A stretch of 5,175 nucleotides of DNA from Chloroflexota bacterium (GCA_022707725.1 JAKJAB010000138.1:3060-8234), one strand, 5' to 3'. Shown: positions 1 to 5,175, counted from the stretch's first letter. A program made the numbers and translations. The notes: generated by a model not told the origin, from the letters alone.

Positions 1-546
1 TTCAATCTGGCCTGGTACGAGGATATGCTTCCCTGGCAGATGACGGACCAGTACGTGCGGCTGGCGAACTCGTGTACGACGCCGATCTGCACCGGCGAGG
101 ACATCTACCTGAAGGAAAACTTCAAGCCGTTGCTGGAATCGGGCGGCGTGTCGGTCATCCACCCCGACCTGCTGACTTCCGGCGGCATCTACGAGAACAA
201 GAAGATCGGCGACCTGGCGCAGGAGTACGGCGTCTCGATGGCCGTTCACATGGCCGAATCGCCGATTGGGTGTATGGCCGCCGTCCACAGCGCCGCCGCC
301 ACCGAGAACTTCCTGGCGTTGGAGAACCACTCCATCGACACGCCCTGGTGGGACGACATCGCCAACGGTCTGCCCAAGCCGATCATCCAGAACGGCTTCA
401 TCGACGTGCCCGATACGCCCGGCCTGGGCATCGAATCGCTCAACGACGAAGTCATCGCGGCGCACCTCGACCCGCACGAGCCGGGGCTGTGGGAACCGAC
501 GAATGATTGGGATCAGGAGTTCACGAACGACCGGTTGTGGAGTTAA
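1..546 (+). CDS. Enolase-superfamily (mandelate racemase-like) enzyme, C-terminal fragment, 5' end outside window
   Basis: The frame is open from base 1, so the gene begins upstream. 181 residues remain, which is roughly the second half of the TIM barrel plus the C-terminal tail. The visible residues follow the mandelate racemase/muconate lactonizing order: E7 (in WYED) and E33 (in TGED) match the second and third Mg2+ ligands, D56 (in HPD) and H83 (in MAVHMAESPIG) match the Asp-His general-base dyad, and E108 (in ALENH) matches the Glu that stabilises the enolate. By family knowledge such enzymes abstract a proton alpha to a carboxylate and then dehydrate or epimerise a sugar acid in the cytoplasm. 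The tail is acidic and tryptophan-rich (PWW, LWEP, NDWD, ending LWS). The first metal ligand and the KxK-type base, which would help fix the stereochemistry, lie outside the window. Substrate therefore cannot be named; an aldonate or uronate dehydratase is most likely. The gene converges on the dpaL-like gene. Family confidence is high, specific function low. Confidence 0.9.
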   Translation, partial: FNLAWYEDMLPWQMTDQYVRLANSCTTPICTGEDIYLKENFKPLLESGGVSVIHPDLLTSGGIYENKKIGDLAQEYGVSMAVHMAESPIGCMAAVHSAAATENFLALENHSIDTPWWDDIANGLPKPIIQNGFIDVPDTPGLGIESLNDEVIAAHLDPHEPGLWEPTNDWDQEFTNDRLWS

Positions 547-549
547 CCA

Positions 550-588
550 TTTCCGGGTGGGACGCACTTGCTGCGTCCCACCCGGAAA
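550..588. terminator. Perfect 17-bp inverted repeat between convergent genes, probable bidirectional terminator
   Basis: Arms 550-566 and 572-588 are perfectly complementary around a 5-base loop (CTTGC). The stem is GC-rich (CCGGGTGGGACGCA core). It starts 4 bases after the stop of the enolase-family gene and lies about 50 bases beyond the stop of the converging dpaL-like gene, where a shared terminator would be expected. Neither strand has a proper T-run directly after the stem, so it is not a textbook intrinsic terminator. It could act with Rho, or as a 3'-end stabilising hairpin. Confidence 0.65.
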
Positions 589-637
589 ACCAGGACGTGG
601 ATTTTCCCTTTATCTGTGAAATCCGTCTTTTCATCAT

Positions 638-1894
638 CTACGTACTCACGTGATACGTCTTGTAGCGGTTCGGCACCGGGTCGCCGCCTTCCCAAACGAC
701 GCGACGGAAGTGATCGGGGTCGGTGTTGCCCTCGGTGTTGAGCAGGAGGATGTGCGAATCCGGCCCCAGTTCCAGGCGCTCGCGCAAGCCGGTGTACTCC
801 GGCAGTTGCATAGCGAACAACAAAGCGCCGAGCGTCACCGCGCCGGATTCACCGGAGACGATGAAGGAATCGCCCGCCAGTGGCACCGCATAGACGCGCA
901 TCCCTTTGCCCGCGACGTAGTCGGGACATTGCATGAACACGTCGGCGTAATCCTTGAGGATGCTCCACGCGAGCGGACTGGGATCGCCGCAGGCCAGGCC
1001 GGCCATGATGGTGTTCAAGTCGCCGGGGAAATTGTGCGGCGCGCCGTCTCCCACCTCGATCGAATGGTACAAACACGCCGCACGATCCGGTTCGACCACC
1101 GCAGTCTTGGGTCGTTCCGCGCCGAAACGTTTCGCATAAAAGCCAATGGTCGCCGCAGCCAACGCGCCGACGCCGGCCTGTACGAAAATGTGTGTCGGTT
1201 TGACGAAGCCCTGTGCCGCCAGTTGCTCCTGCACTTCGGAGAACATCGTTGTGTAGCCCTGCATCACCCACTTGGGGATGTCCTGGTAGCCCTCCCAGGA
1301 GGTGTCGGAGATCACGTGCCAGCCGTGTTGCTCGGCGTCCAGATTGATCTGGCGCACCGCGTCATCGTAAGTCCCGTCGATCACCTCGACCCTGGCACCC
1401 AGGCTGGCGATGGCCTGGATACGCGCCTGAGATGTGAATTTGTGGACGTAGATCACACTCTTGAAGCCCAACTGCGCCGCCGCCCAGGCCACGCCGCGCC
1501 CGTGGTTGCCGTCGGTGGCCGCCGCGAAGGTCAAATCACCCAATTTCGCTCGAACTCCCGGCGAGCTGAGTTCGGCGAGGGGGACTTCAAGGTGGTCCAG
1601 CCCCAACTTGGCCTTGATAAAGCGATAAATGGCGAACGAGCCGCCCAACACTTTGAACGAGCGCAGGCTCATGCGCTGCGATTCGTCCTTGACCCATATA
1701 CCGCCGACACCAAGCATCTCGGCCAGGTGCGTGAGGCTTTTGAGCGGACTCATTTTGAATCCTGGGATTTGCCGGTGAAAACTGCGCGCCAGCCGTGAAA
1801 TGTCGGGCGGCAGAATGTCGGCCAACGCGGCGCTCGGCACGCCGGCGGTGGCGCTCGGATTGATGACCCATTCGATAGGTTTCAACGGTCCCAT
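638..1894 (-). CDS. dpaL: Diaminopropionate ammonia-lyase (DpaL/YgeX family, PLP-dependent)
   Basis: The 418-residue protein is a little longer than E. coli YgeX (about 398). It is a fold-type II PLP enzyme that converts D- or L-2,3-diaminopropionate to pyruvate and two ammonia molecules in the cytoplasm (EC 4.3.1.15). Family landmarks occur in order: RSFH near residue 40, a VKDES segment at 68-72, the PLP lysine K81 in SFKVLGGS, ATDGNHGRGVAWAA at 126-139, the DTSWEGYQDIPKWVMQGY block at 197-214, the glycine-rich QAGVGALAA loop at 239-247, and SGESGAV at 347-353. From remembered E. coli work, D128 and D197 correspond to catalytic Asp120 and Asp189, and C274 and C302 to the Cys265/Cys291 pair. 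The start fits because AGGAG (plus-strand 1904-1908) lies 9 bases upstream on the minus strand. No purine-salvage or peptidase neighbours of the E. coli ygeX cluster are present; it appears monocistronic. An unrelated threonine-synthase or serine-dehydratase role is unlikely given the motif match. Confidence 0.93.
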   Translation of the reverse strand: MGPLKPIEWVINPSATAGVPSAALADILPPDISRLARSFHRQIPGFKMSPLKSLTHLAEMLGVGGIWVKDESQRMSLRSFKVLGGSFAIYRFIKAKLGLDHLEVPLAELSSPGVRAKLGDLTFAAATDGNHGRGVAWAAAQLGFKSVIYVHKFTSQARIQAIASLGARVEVIDGTYDDAVRQINLDAEQHGWHVISDTSWEGYQDIPKWVMQGYTTMFSEVQEQLAAQGFVKPTHIFVQAGVGALAAATIGFYAKRFGAERPKTAVVEPDRAACLYHSIEVGDGAPHNFPGDLNTIMAGLACGDPSPLAWSILKDYADVFMQCPDYVAGKGMRVYAVPLAGDSFIVSGESGAVTLGALLFAMQLPEYTGLRERLELGPDSHILLLNTEGNTDPDHFRRVVWEGGDPVPNRYKTYHVST

Positions 1895-1903
1895 AACAGC
1901 GCA

Positions 1904-1908
1904 CTCCT
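1904..1908 (-). promoter_or_regulatory. Shine-Dalgarno site of the dpaL gene
   Basis: AGGAG on the minus strand, 9 bases before the ATG at 1894-1892. It supports this start over the out-of-frame ATG at 1904. Confidence 0.7.
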
Positions 1909-2091
1909 ATCAGTTATAATCAGCAGAGCCAGACTACCAAAGTCTCACGAGGTGTATGATTGAACAAATGTCCACACTGCATACACGCTCTGCAAATCCT
2001 AATACGTGCTGAGATTTTTGTGGTTCCCTGTTAATCCTAACACAGTTATCTGACCTCTGCAACGGTGTTTCATCCTGTGCTTTGGAGGAAA

Positions 2092-2219
2092 ACCTAACGC
2101 CGCGTCGTGTATCGCTTTACTTGTGCTATGCCCCGGTGTCTTTTCAGTGTGCCTCACGTCGATCACCACCGGCAAGCACAATCACTCGTATTGGGTGGCG
2201 TGTGATGTCGGCGTTTTGT
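2092..2219 (-). repeat. Large imperfect hairpin, attC-like in some respects
   Basis: The outer stem pairs AACGCCG (2096-2102) with CGGCGTT (2209-2215). The inner stem pairs TTGTGCT, TGCC and GGTG (2121-2127, 2129-2132, 2135-2138) with CACC, GGCA and AGCACAA (2167-2170, 2171-2174, 2175-2181), giving 15 bp with one unpaired A (2128) and an unpaired CC (2133-2134), all on one arm. The apical loop is 28 bases. Read on the minus strand, the outer end is GCGTTAGGT, matching the GTTRRRY core of integron attC sites, and it lies downstream of the preceding gene as attC would. Against attC: the partner box keeps only AAC of RYYYAAC, and the unpaired arms between stems are 18 and 27 bases, much longer than usual. 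It may instead be a transcript 3'-end structure or a remnant of a small mobile element. Confidence 0.4.
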
Positions 2220-2256
2220 GCTGCGCGTCGTGCGGTTGCGCTGGGGAGTTTTTCTG

Positions 2257-3792
2257 TTATTCAACGACAACGATAACGCCAATGTCGATCCAGTTATAGA
2301 GTGTCTCGGCTTCTGGAATCCCAAGAATGATGCATCCGTATGACGCTGGGCGTCCAAGTGTACCAGCCCACAAACGTTGCCCACTTGATAGAATAGGGAG
2401 TTCGTGAATACCATTGTCAACACTACCACCTGCAGGATATATCGTTATGAAATATGGCATTCGAAGGTCCCATTGTGAAGCATAAGCCGAGTCATGTTTC
2501 TGGATAGCTTGAAATACCCCTCGATTTGTTGGAGAAGTTGCTATACCTGTCGAGACAGGCCAATCGTAGATCATAATTCCATTTTCATAGACGCGCATGC
2601 GTTGCTCGTCTATGTTCACGACCACTCTCTTGCCTGGAACCGGCATATACGGCACGAGCACATCTTGCGAAGGAATGATGATCTCCTGCCCCACGCTCAA
2701 ACGGTTGTAATCGATGCCGGGATTGACCTCCGCCACCAGTCCCGTCGGCATCCCGAACTTCGCCGAGAGGCTGGTGAGAGTATCCCCTGACTGCACACTG
2801 TAGGTTCGCTGCGGATGAGTGAGATAAAGCGTGACCGTTCCCCCACCGGCGTCGAATGTCTGGAAGACCTGCTGTGCCGCCTCGTCGTAGCGGAAGCCGC
2901 GCCCGTCCCCCAACGCCTCCGCGAGCGCGACCAGGCTGTCGCGGATGGCGTACAGGTTCGCGTCCACCACCGGTTTGCCGTCAGGGCCAGGCGTCAGCCG
3001 CAGCCACGTCGCCAGCATCTCCCGGGTAAGCGCCCAGGTGAGGGTCTGATCAGTAAGGACGTCGTAGGCTGTCAGTGTGATGCTGCGGGTCAGCAGCGCC
3101 TCGGCCTGCGCAGTGATGTCGGCCGTATCCGGCTCCACCGGATGGACGATCTCGAAGGTCAGCGGCACTTCGACGCGGTGCAGGCCGGCCTTGGCCGTGG
3201 TCAACGCGACCAGCGTCTGCGACACGTTCATGACACGTCCGGGTTTCCCCGGCGCGATCACGACCTGGCCGTTTTCTAGACGGATCGTGGGGTCTACCGG
3301 CGGGGTGGAGGCTTCGGTTGCCACTTTTTCCAGCACCGTCCGCCCGGCCTCGGCGTTGTAGGTGAAGCGCAACGGTGTGTCAGCATGGTGCAGCCAGACG
3401 CTCAACTGGCCCTCGATCCCGCCGTCGCGTCCAAAGCGATAGGCTTCCTCCGCCATAGCCTTTGCATCGACGCGCAGGCCGGCCTGCGACCAGGCGAAGG
3501 ACCAGCGTTGGTCGCCGTCGGTGAGGATGAGTATCCCTGTATCGAGCTGCGCGGCGACACTTTCCAGCGCCCTGGTTGCCTCCGTCGTCGTCATTCCGCC
3601 GATGGGGACTCCGAGCGCGTAGACGCGCGGATAGATTTGGTGGGCGTAGAGACGTTCCATCCGCTGGAGGAAAACCCACACGCAGAAGAACGAAGCCGCG
3701 ACCAGACATAGCAGCAACACCAGAATCAGCCCGCCAGCGAGGGGACTGTTCTGGCGGGCAGGGGTGGGGCGGCGAGTCGTTTGTATGTTCAT
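2257..3792 (-). CDS. Membrane-anchored L,D-transpeptidase-like protein (VanW-type domains, LysM, YkuD)
   Basis: The 511-residue protein begins with a basic cytoplasmic tail (1-18) and one hydrophobic segment (about 19-42), so the bulk should lie outside the membrane. Residues about 55-215 resemble the VanW-associated peptidoglycan-binding domain (GVPIGGMTTTEA near 61-72), and about 234-328 looks like a second, more diverged copy. A LysM domain follows (about 330-374, YSVQSGDTLTSLSAKFG... to VGQEIIIPS). The C-terminal YkuD domain (about 389-510) keeps H463 and the likely nucleophile C487 in ASYGCIIL. By family knowledge such enzymes form 3-3 cross-links or attach proteins to peptidoglycan. The motif is unusual: Tyr before Gly-Cys where His or Lys is normal, and Ile where Arg or Asn usually follows. 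GC content drops sharply where the YkuD domain starts. The ribosome site is weak, but the next Met (45) would lose the membrane segment, so this start is preferred. Domain assignment is strong; catalytic activity is inferred. Confidence 0.9.
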   Translation of the reverse strand: MNIQTTRRPTPARQNSPLAGGLILVLLLCLVAASFFCVWVFLQRMERLYAHQIYPRVYALGVPIGGMTTTEATRALESVAAQLDTGILILTDGDQRWSFAWSQAGLRVDAKAMAEEAYRFGRDGGIEGQLSVWLHHADTPLRFTYNAEAGRTVLEKVATEASTPPVDPTIRLENGQVVIAPGKPGRVMNVSQTLVALTTAKAGLHRVEVPLTFEIVHPVEPDTADITAQAEALLTRSITLTAYDVLTDQTLTWALTREMLATWLRLTPGPDGKPVVDANLYAIRDSLVALAEALGDGRGFRYDEAAQQVFQTFDAGGGTVTLYLTHPQRTYSVQSGDTLTSLSAKFGMPTGLVAEVNPGIDYNRLSVGQEIIIPSQDVLVPYMPVPGKRVVVNIDEQRMRVYENGIMIYDWPVSTGIATSPTNRGVFQAIQKHDSAYASQWDLRMPYFITIYPAGGSVDNGIHELPILSSGQRLWAGTLGRPASYGCIILGIPEAETLYNWIDIGVIVVVE

Positions 3793-3842
3793 TGGATCGT
3801 CTCTGCTCTACCTGATTTCACTCTGGCAAAGGTTCACTTTTC

Positions 3843-3870
3843 ATTATAGTTGGAAAGGCGATTTGGTCAC
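3843..3870 (-). promoter_or_regulatory. Sigma-70-type promoter for the L,D-transpeptidase gene
   Basis: On the minus strand, a perfect TATAAT -10 (plus-strand 3843-3848) lies 16 bp from GTGACC (3865-3870), which matches 4 of 6 bases of TTGACA. Transcription would start near 3836 and leave a leader of about 44 bases before the ATG. The element sits in the 90-bp gap after the namA-like stop, which suggests the transpeptidase gene is transcribed on its own as well as by any read-through. Confidence 0.55.
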
Positions 3871-3882
3871 GTAGCTTGACTC

Positions 3883-4920
3883 TTATCTGGCCCGCTCATA
3901 CTGCTTCGGCCACACCACATCGTGACCGAGCGCTCGCGCAGCGTCCAGCGGCCAGTGCGGATGCCGCAGCAGTTCCCGCCCCAGCGCAACGAGGTCAGCC
4001 TGCCTGTTGCGGATAACGGCGTCGGCTAATTCCGGTGCGGTGATGAGGCCTACGGCGGCGGTAGGGATGCCCGTTTCCCGGCGGACGCGCTCTGCGAAGG
4101 GGATCATGTAGCCTGGCCCTACGGAAGGTGGGCGCGCGCCCGACATCCCGCCACCGGAGCAGTGGACGAGGTCCACACCATGCTCGCGCAGCGCCCGCGC
4201 GATGAGGACCGTGTCATCAAGCGTGAGGCCGCCTTCCACCCAATCGTGGGCGGAGACGCGCACGAAGAGCGGTTTTTCGGCGGGCCAGACCTCGCGAACG
4301 GCATCCACGACGCGCAGCAGGAAGCGCATACGGTTGGATAGATTGCCGCCATAGGCGTCGTCGCGTTGATTGGAGAGGGGCGAGAGGAATTCGTGAATGA
4401 GGTAGCCGTGCGCCCCATGGATCTCGATCACGTCCAGCCCCGCCGCCTGTGCGCGTTGTGCCGCTGCTTGCCACTTCTCCACGAGCGCGTCGATCGCGTC
4501 GAGCGTGAGGGCGTGTGGCGTGTTCGATTCCTCGTTGTACGCAATGGCGCTCGGCGCGACGGGCGTCTCCGGGCCGAAGCCTCGTTCCGAGCTCCACGCC
4601 TTGCGCCCGGCGTGGGCCAGTTGTACGCCAAACGCGGCGCCTTCCGCGCGAACCAGCTTCGCCATGCGCGCCACCGGCGCAACCTGCGCATCGTCCCACA
4701 AGCCCAGGTCATTGATGCTGATGCGCCCGCGTGGTTCGACGGCGGTTGCCTCCATTAAAATCAGCCCCACGCCGCCTTGCGCGCGGGCGTGGTAGTGCGA
4801 AAGGTGCCAGTCCGTGGCGATCCCGTCTGTATCCGCCGAGTACATACACATCGGCGGCATCAAAATCCGGTTGCGGAGCGTCAGCCCGCGCAAGGTCAGC
4901 GATGTAAAAAGGTCGGCCAT
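3883..4920 (-). CDS. namA: Old Yellow Enzyme family NADPH:flavin ene-reductase, YqjM/NamA class
   Basis: The 345-residue protein is close to the length of B. subtilis YqjM (about 338) and aligns over its whole length from memory. It should be a cytoplasmic FMN-dependent TIM-barrel enzyme that reduces activated C=C bonds of enals, enones or nitro compounds with NAD(P)H. The class-specific residues are visible: C25 and Y27 in PPMCMYS, Q100 and H103 and K107 in GVQLAHAGRK, the substrate-anion pair H168/H171 with Y173 in EIHGAHGYLIHEFLSPLSN, R221 in FVRVSA, the phosphate loop around G314-R315 (ALGRELLR), and the C-terminal QYER (339-343), whose arginine reaches into the neighbouring subunit in YqjM. 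Start: the minus-strand purine-rich GGAGGAGAG lies about 10 bases upstream. It is divergently placed from the partial gene at 5138, whose product begins with a dinucleotide-binding loop, but shared function is not shown. The physiological substrate is unknown, as for most members. Confidence 0.95.
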   Translation of the reverse strand: MADLFTSLTLRGLTLRNRILMPPMCMYSADTDGIATDWHLSHYHARAQGGVGLILMEATAVEPRGRISINDLGLWDDAQVAPVARMAKLVRAEGAAFGVQLAHAGRKAWSSERGFGPETPVAPSAIAYNEESNTPHALTLDAIDALVEKWQAAAQRAQAAGLDVIEIHGAHGYLIHEFLSPLSNQRDDAYGGNLSNRMRFLLRVVDAVREVWPAEKPLFVRVSAHDWVEGGLTLDDTVLIARALREHGVDLVHCSGGGMSGARPPSVGPGYMIPFAERVRRETGIPTAAVGLITAPELADAVIRNRQADLVALGRELLRHPHWPLDAARALGHDVVWPKQYERAR

Positions 4921-4930
4921 AAGTACAACT

Positions 4931-4937
4931 CTCCTCC
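4931..4937 (-). promoter_or_regulatory. Strong Shine-Dalgarno site of the namA gene
   Basis: GGAGGAG on the minus strand about 10 bases before the ATG at 4920-4918. This is the best ribosome site in the window and fixes the start. Confidence 0.75.
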
Positions 4938-4945
4938 CAGAGGTT

Positions 4946-4973
4946 CGTAATCGGTAACTGGTAACTCGTAACT
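4946..4973. repeat. Heptanucleotide short tandem repeat, four units
   Basis: On the plus strand the units are CGTAATC, GGTAACT, GGTAACT and CGTAACT (consensus SGTAAYY), followed by a decayed CGTCTTC. On the minus strand they read AGTTACC-like and lie between a candidate -10 box and the ribosome site of namA, so they would be in its leader RNA. Similar intergenic heptamer arrays (STRR-type) are known from cyanobacteria; I have the impression that Chloroflexota have similar ones. Confidence 0.75.
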
Positions 4974-4983
4974 CGTCTTCTCA

Positions 4984-5012
4984 ATTGTACAGCAGATTGG
5001 TGGGGAGGCTAA
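4984..5012 (-). promoter_or_regulatory. Possible promoter of the namA gene
   Basis: Minus-strand TACAAT (plus-strand 4984-4989) matches TATAAT at 5 of 6 bases. The best -35 at 17-bp spacing is TTAGCC (5007-5012), only 3 of 6, so it would be weak or activator-dependent. Transcription would start near 4977, just before the heptamer array. Confidence 0.35.
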
Positions 5013-5027
5013 AGCGGCGAAGTTGAC

Positions 5028-5056
5028 TTGTGCATTGCCGCGTTTCGCGCTAGACT
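5028..5056 (+). promoter_or_regulatory. Possible promoter of the rightward partial gene
   Basis: TTGTGC (5028-5033) and TAGACT (5051-5056) are separated by 17 bp and match the sigma-70 consensus at 3 and 4 of 6 bases. A better -35, TTGACT at 5023-5028, would need a 22-bp spacer. The call rests mainly on position about 80 bp before the start codon. Confidence 0.25.
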
Positions 5057-5080
5057 ACGTCCCAGGTGTTGGATAGCAAG

Positions 5081-5109
5081 CGCCCTTTCTCACTCAAGCA
5101 CAAAGGGCG
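5081..5109 (+). promoter_or_regulatory. 8-bp hairpin in the leader of the rightward gene
   Basis: CGCCCTTT (5081-5088) pairs perfectly with AAAGGGCG (5102-5109) around a 13-base loop, ending 28 bases before the ATG. It lies downstream of the candidate promoter, so it would be in the 5' leader. It lacks a following T-run, so it is not an obvious attenuator. Confidence 0.45.
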
Positions 5110-5137
5110 GTGATCTCAAGCGATAGCGAGGTGAACT

Positions 5138-5175
5138 ATGAACATCATCGTCATTGGTTCCGGCGTAGCCGGATT
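5138..5175 (+). CDS. Start of a probable FAD- or NAD(P)-binding protein, 3' end outside window
   Basis: Only 12 complete codons are visible: MNIIVIGSGVAG, then two bases that allow Phe or Leu. A short beta strand followed by GxGxxG is the hallmark of an N-terminal Rossmann dinucleotide-binding fold, as in flavoprotein oxidoreductases, phytoene desaturase-like proteins and some dehydrogenases. The start is well supported because GAGGTGA (5128-5134) matches the 3' end of 16S rRNA at proper distance. It is divergent from the namA-like gene across a 217-bp spacer. The specific enzyme cannot be determined from this fragment. Confidence 0.75.
   Translation, partial: MNIIVIGSGVAG

Larger units (their letters stand above)
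1895..2256. other. 362-bp gene-poor intergenic stretch between dpaL start and L,D-transpeptidase stop
   Basis: Both flanking genes are on the minus strand, so this is the 3' flank of the transpeptidase gene and the 5' flank of dpaL. The short open frames here (60-64 codons) have no ribosome site or family resemblance I recognise. The part nearest dpaL (about 1921-2100) is AT-richer than the surrounding genes, 40-50% GC by hand count per 60 bases, while 2101-2256 is about 55%. It contains the large imperfect hairpin and the GTTA/TAAC half-site cluster listed separately. I see no intrinsic terminator for the transpeptidase gene other than that hairpin, and no convincing dpaL promoter. Confidence 0.6.

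Noticed and set aside
599..624. GGATTT / AAATCC stem followed by T-rich sequence as a second terminator of the enolase-family gene
   Set aside because: The stem is 6 bp and AT-rich with a 14-base loop, much weaker than the nearby 17-bp stem.
650..1798. Long plus-strand open frame (382 codons) opposite dpaL
   Set aside because: It lies wholly antisense to a confidently identified enzyme, its translation is Arg/His/Ala-rich without family motifs, and long antisense frames are common in GC-rich genes.
1913..1940. TATAAC (1913-1918) with TTGGTA (1935-1940) as a dpaL promoter
   Set aside because: The spacing is acceptable, but the predicted start falls inside the Shine-Dalgarno site, leaving an implausibly short leader.
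1931..1945. AGACT / AGTCT inverted repeat upstream of dpaL
   Set aside because: Only 5 bp with a 5-base loop; expected by chance.
1999..2276. Small open frames in the intergenic stretch (60 and 64 codons)
   Set aside because: No ribosome sites, composition unlike the flanking genes, and they overlap the hairpin. Chance frames are more likely.
2163..2429. 88-codon minus-strand frame overlapping the transpeptidase C-terminus
   Set aside because: It is out of frame with the YkuD domain, which shows clear motifs there, and it has no family resemblance.
2092..3792. Transpeptidase gene plus hairpin as a complete integron cassette
   Set aside because: No second attC-like site flanks the gene upstream, no integrase is visible, the gene has its own promoter, and the candidate site departs from the attC pattern in box and spacer.
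4217..4795. Several overlapping open frames on both strands within the namA gene
   Set aside because: They are shadows of a gene whose frame is fixed by full-length similarity to YqjM; their translations are low-complexity Arg-rich.

Overview
The window carries four protein-coding regions in ordinary bacterial arrangement plus the first codons of a fifth, with several structured intergenic stretches. Most coding sequence is GC-rich (about 63-75% in the 60-base blocks I counted by hand inside the 2257-3792 gene). The N-terminal half of that gene has an architecture (membrane anchor, VanW-type domains, LysM, YkuD) that I associate with Chloroflexota such as Anaerolineae or Caldilineae. The YqjM-like ene-reductase and the diaminopropionate ammonia-lyase fit a heterotrophic environmental bacterium but do not settle the phylum. 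The taxonomic placement is inference.

Layout, left to right. 1-546 (+) is the C-terminal part of an enolase-superfamily (mandelate racemase-like) acid-sugar dehydratase or racemase, cut by the window edge. It converges on 638-1894 (-), a full-length PLP enzyme recognisable as diaminopropionate ammonia-lyase (DpaL/YgeX). A perfect 17-bp inverted repeat lies between the two stops. 1895-2256 has no convincing gene. It holds a small cluster of GTTA/TAAC half-sites and a roughly 128-nt imperfect hairpin with a GTTRRRY-type end, faintly like an integron attC site. 2257-3792 (-) is a membrane-anchored L,D-transpeptidase-like cell-wall protein with its own good promoter at 3843-3870. 3883-4920 (-) is an Old Yellow Enzyme of the YqjM/NamA class. 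Divergent from it, at 5138, starts a protein whose first residues form a GxGxxG dinucleotide-binding loop. The 217-bp divergent spacer holds a 7-bp tandem repeat in the namA leader and an 8-bp hairpin in the leader of the rightward gene.

The genes do not form one obvious pathway. They look like independent units: sugar-acid metabolism, amino-acid breakdown or detoxification, cell-wall cross-linking, and flavin redox chemistry. I see no CRISPR array, tRNA, rRNA, transposase, integrase, or defence or toxin system. The points most worth a second look are the sharp drop in GC at the LysM/YkuD domain boundary (about 65-70% to about 46%), the unusual catalytic motif in that YkuD domain, and the large hairpin just downstream of it. 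Nothing here is clearly a new biological system.
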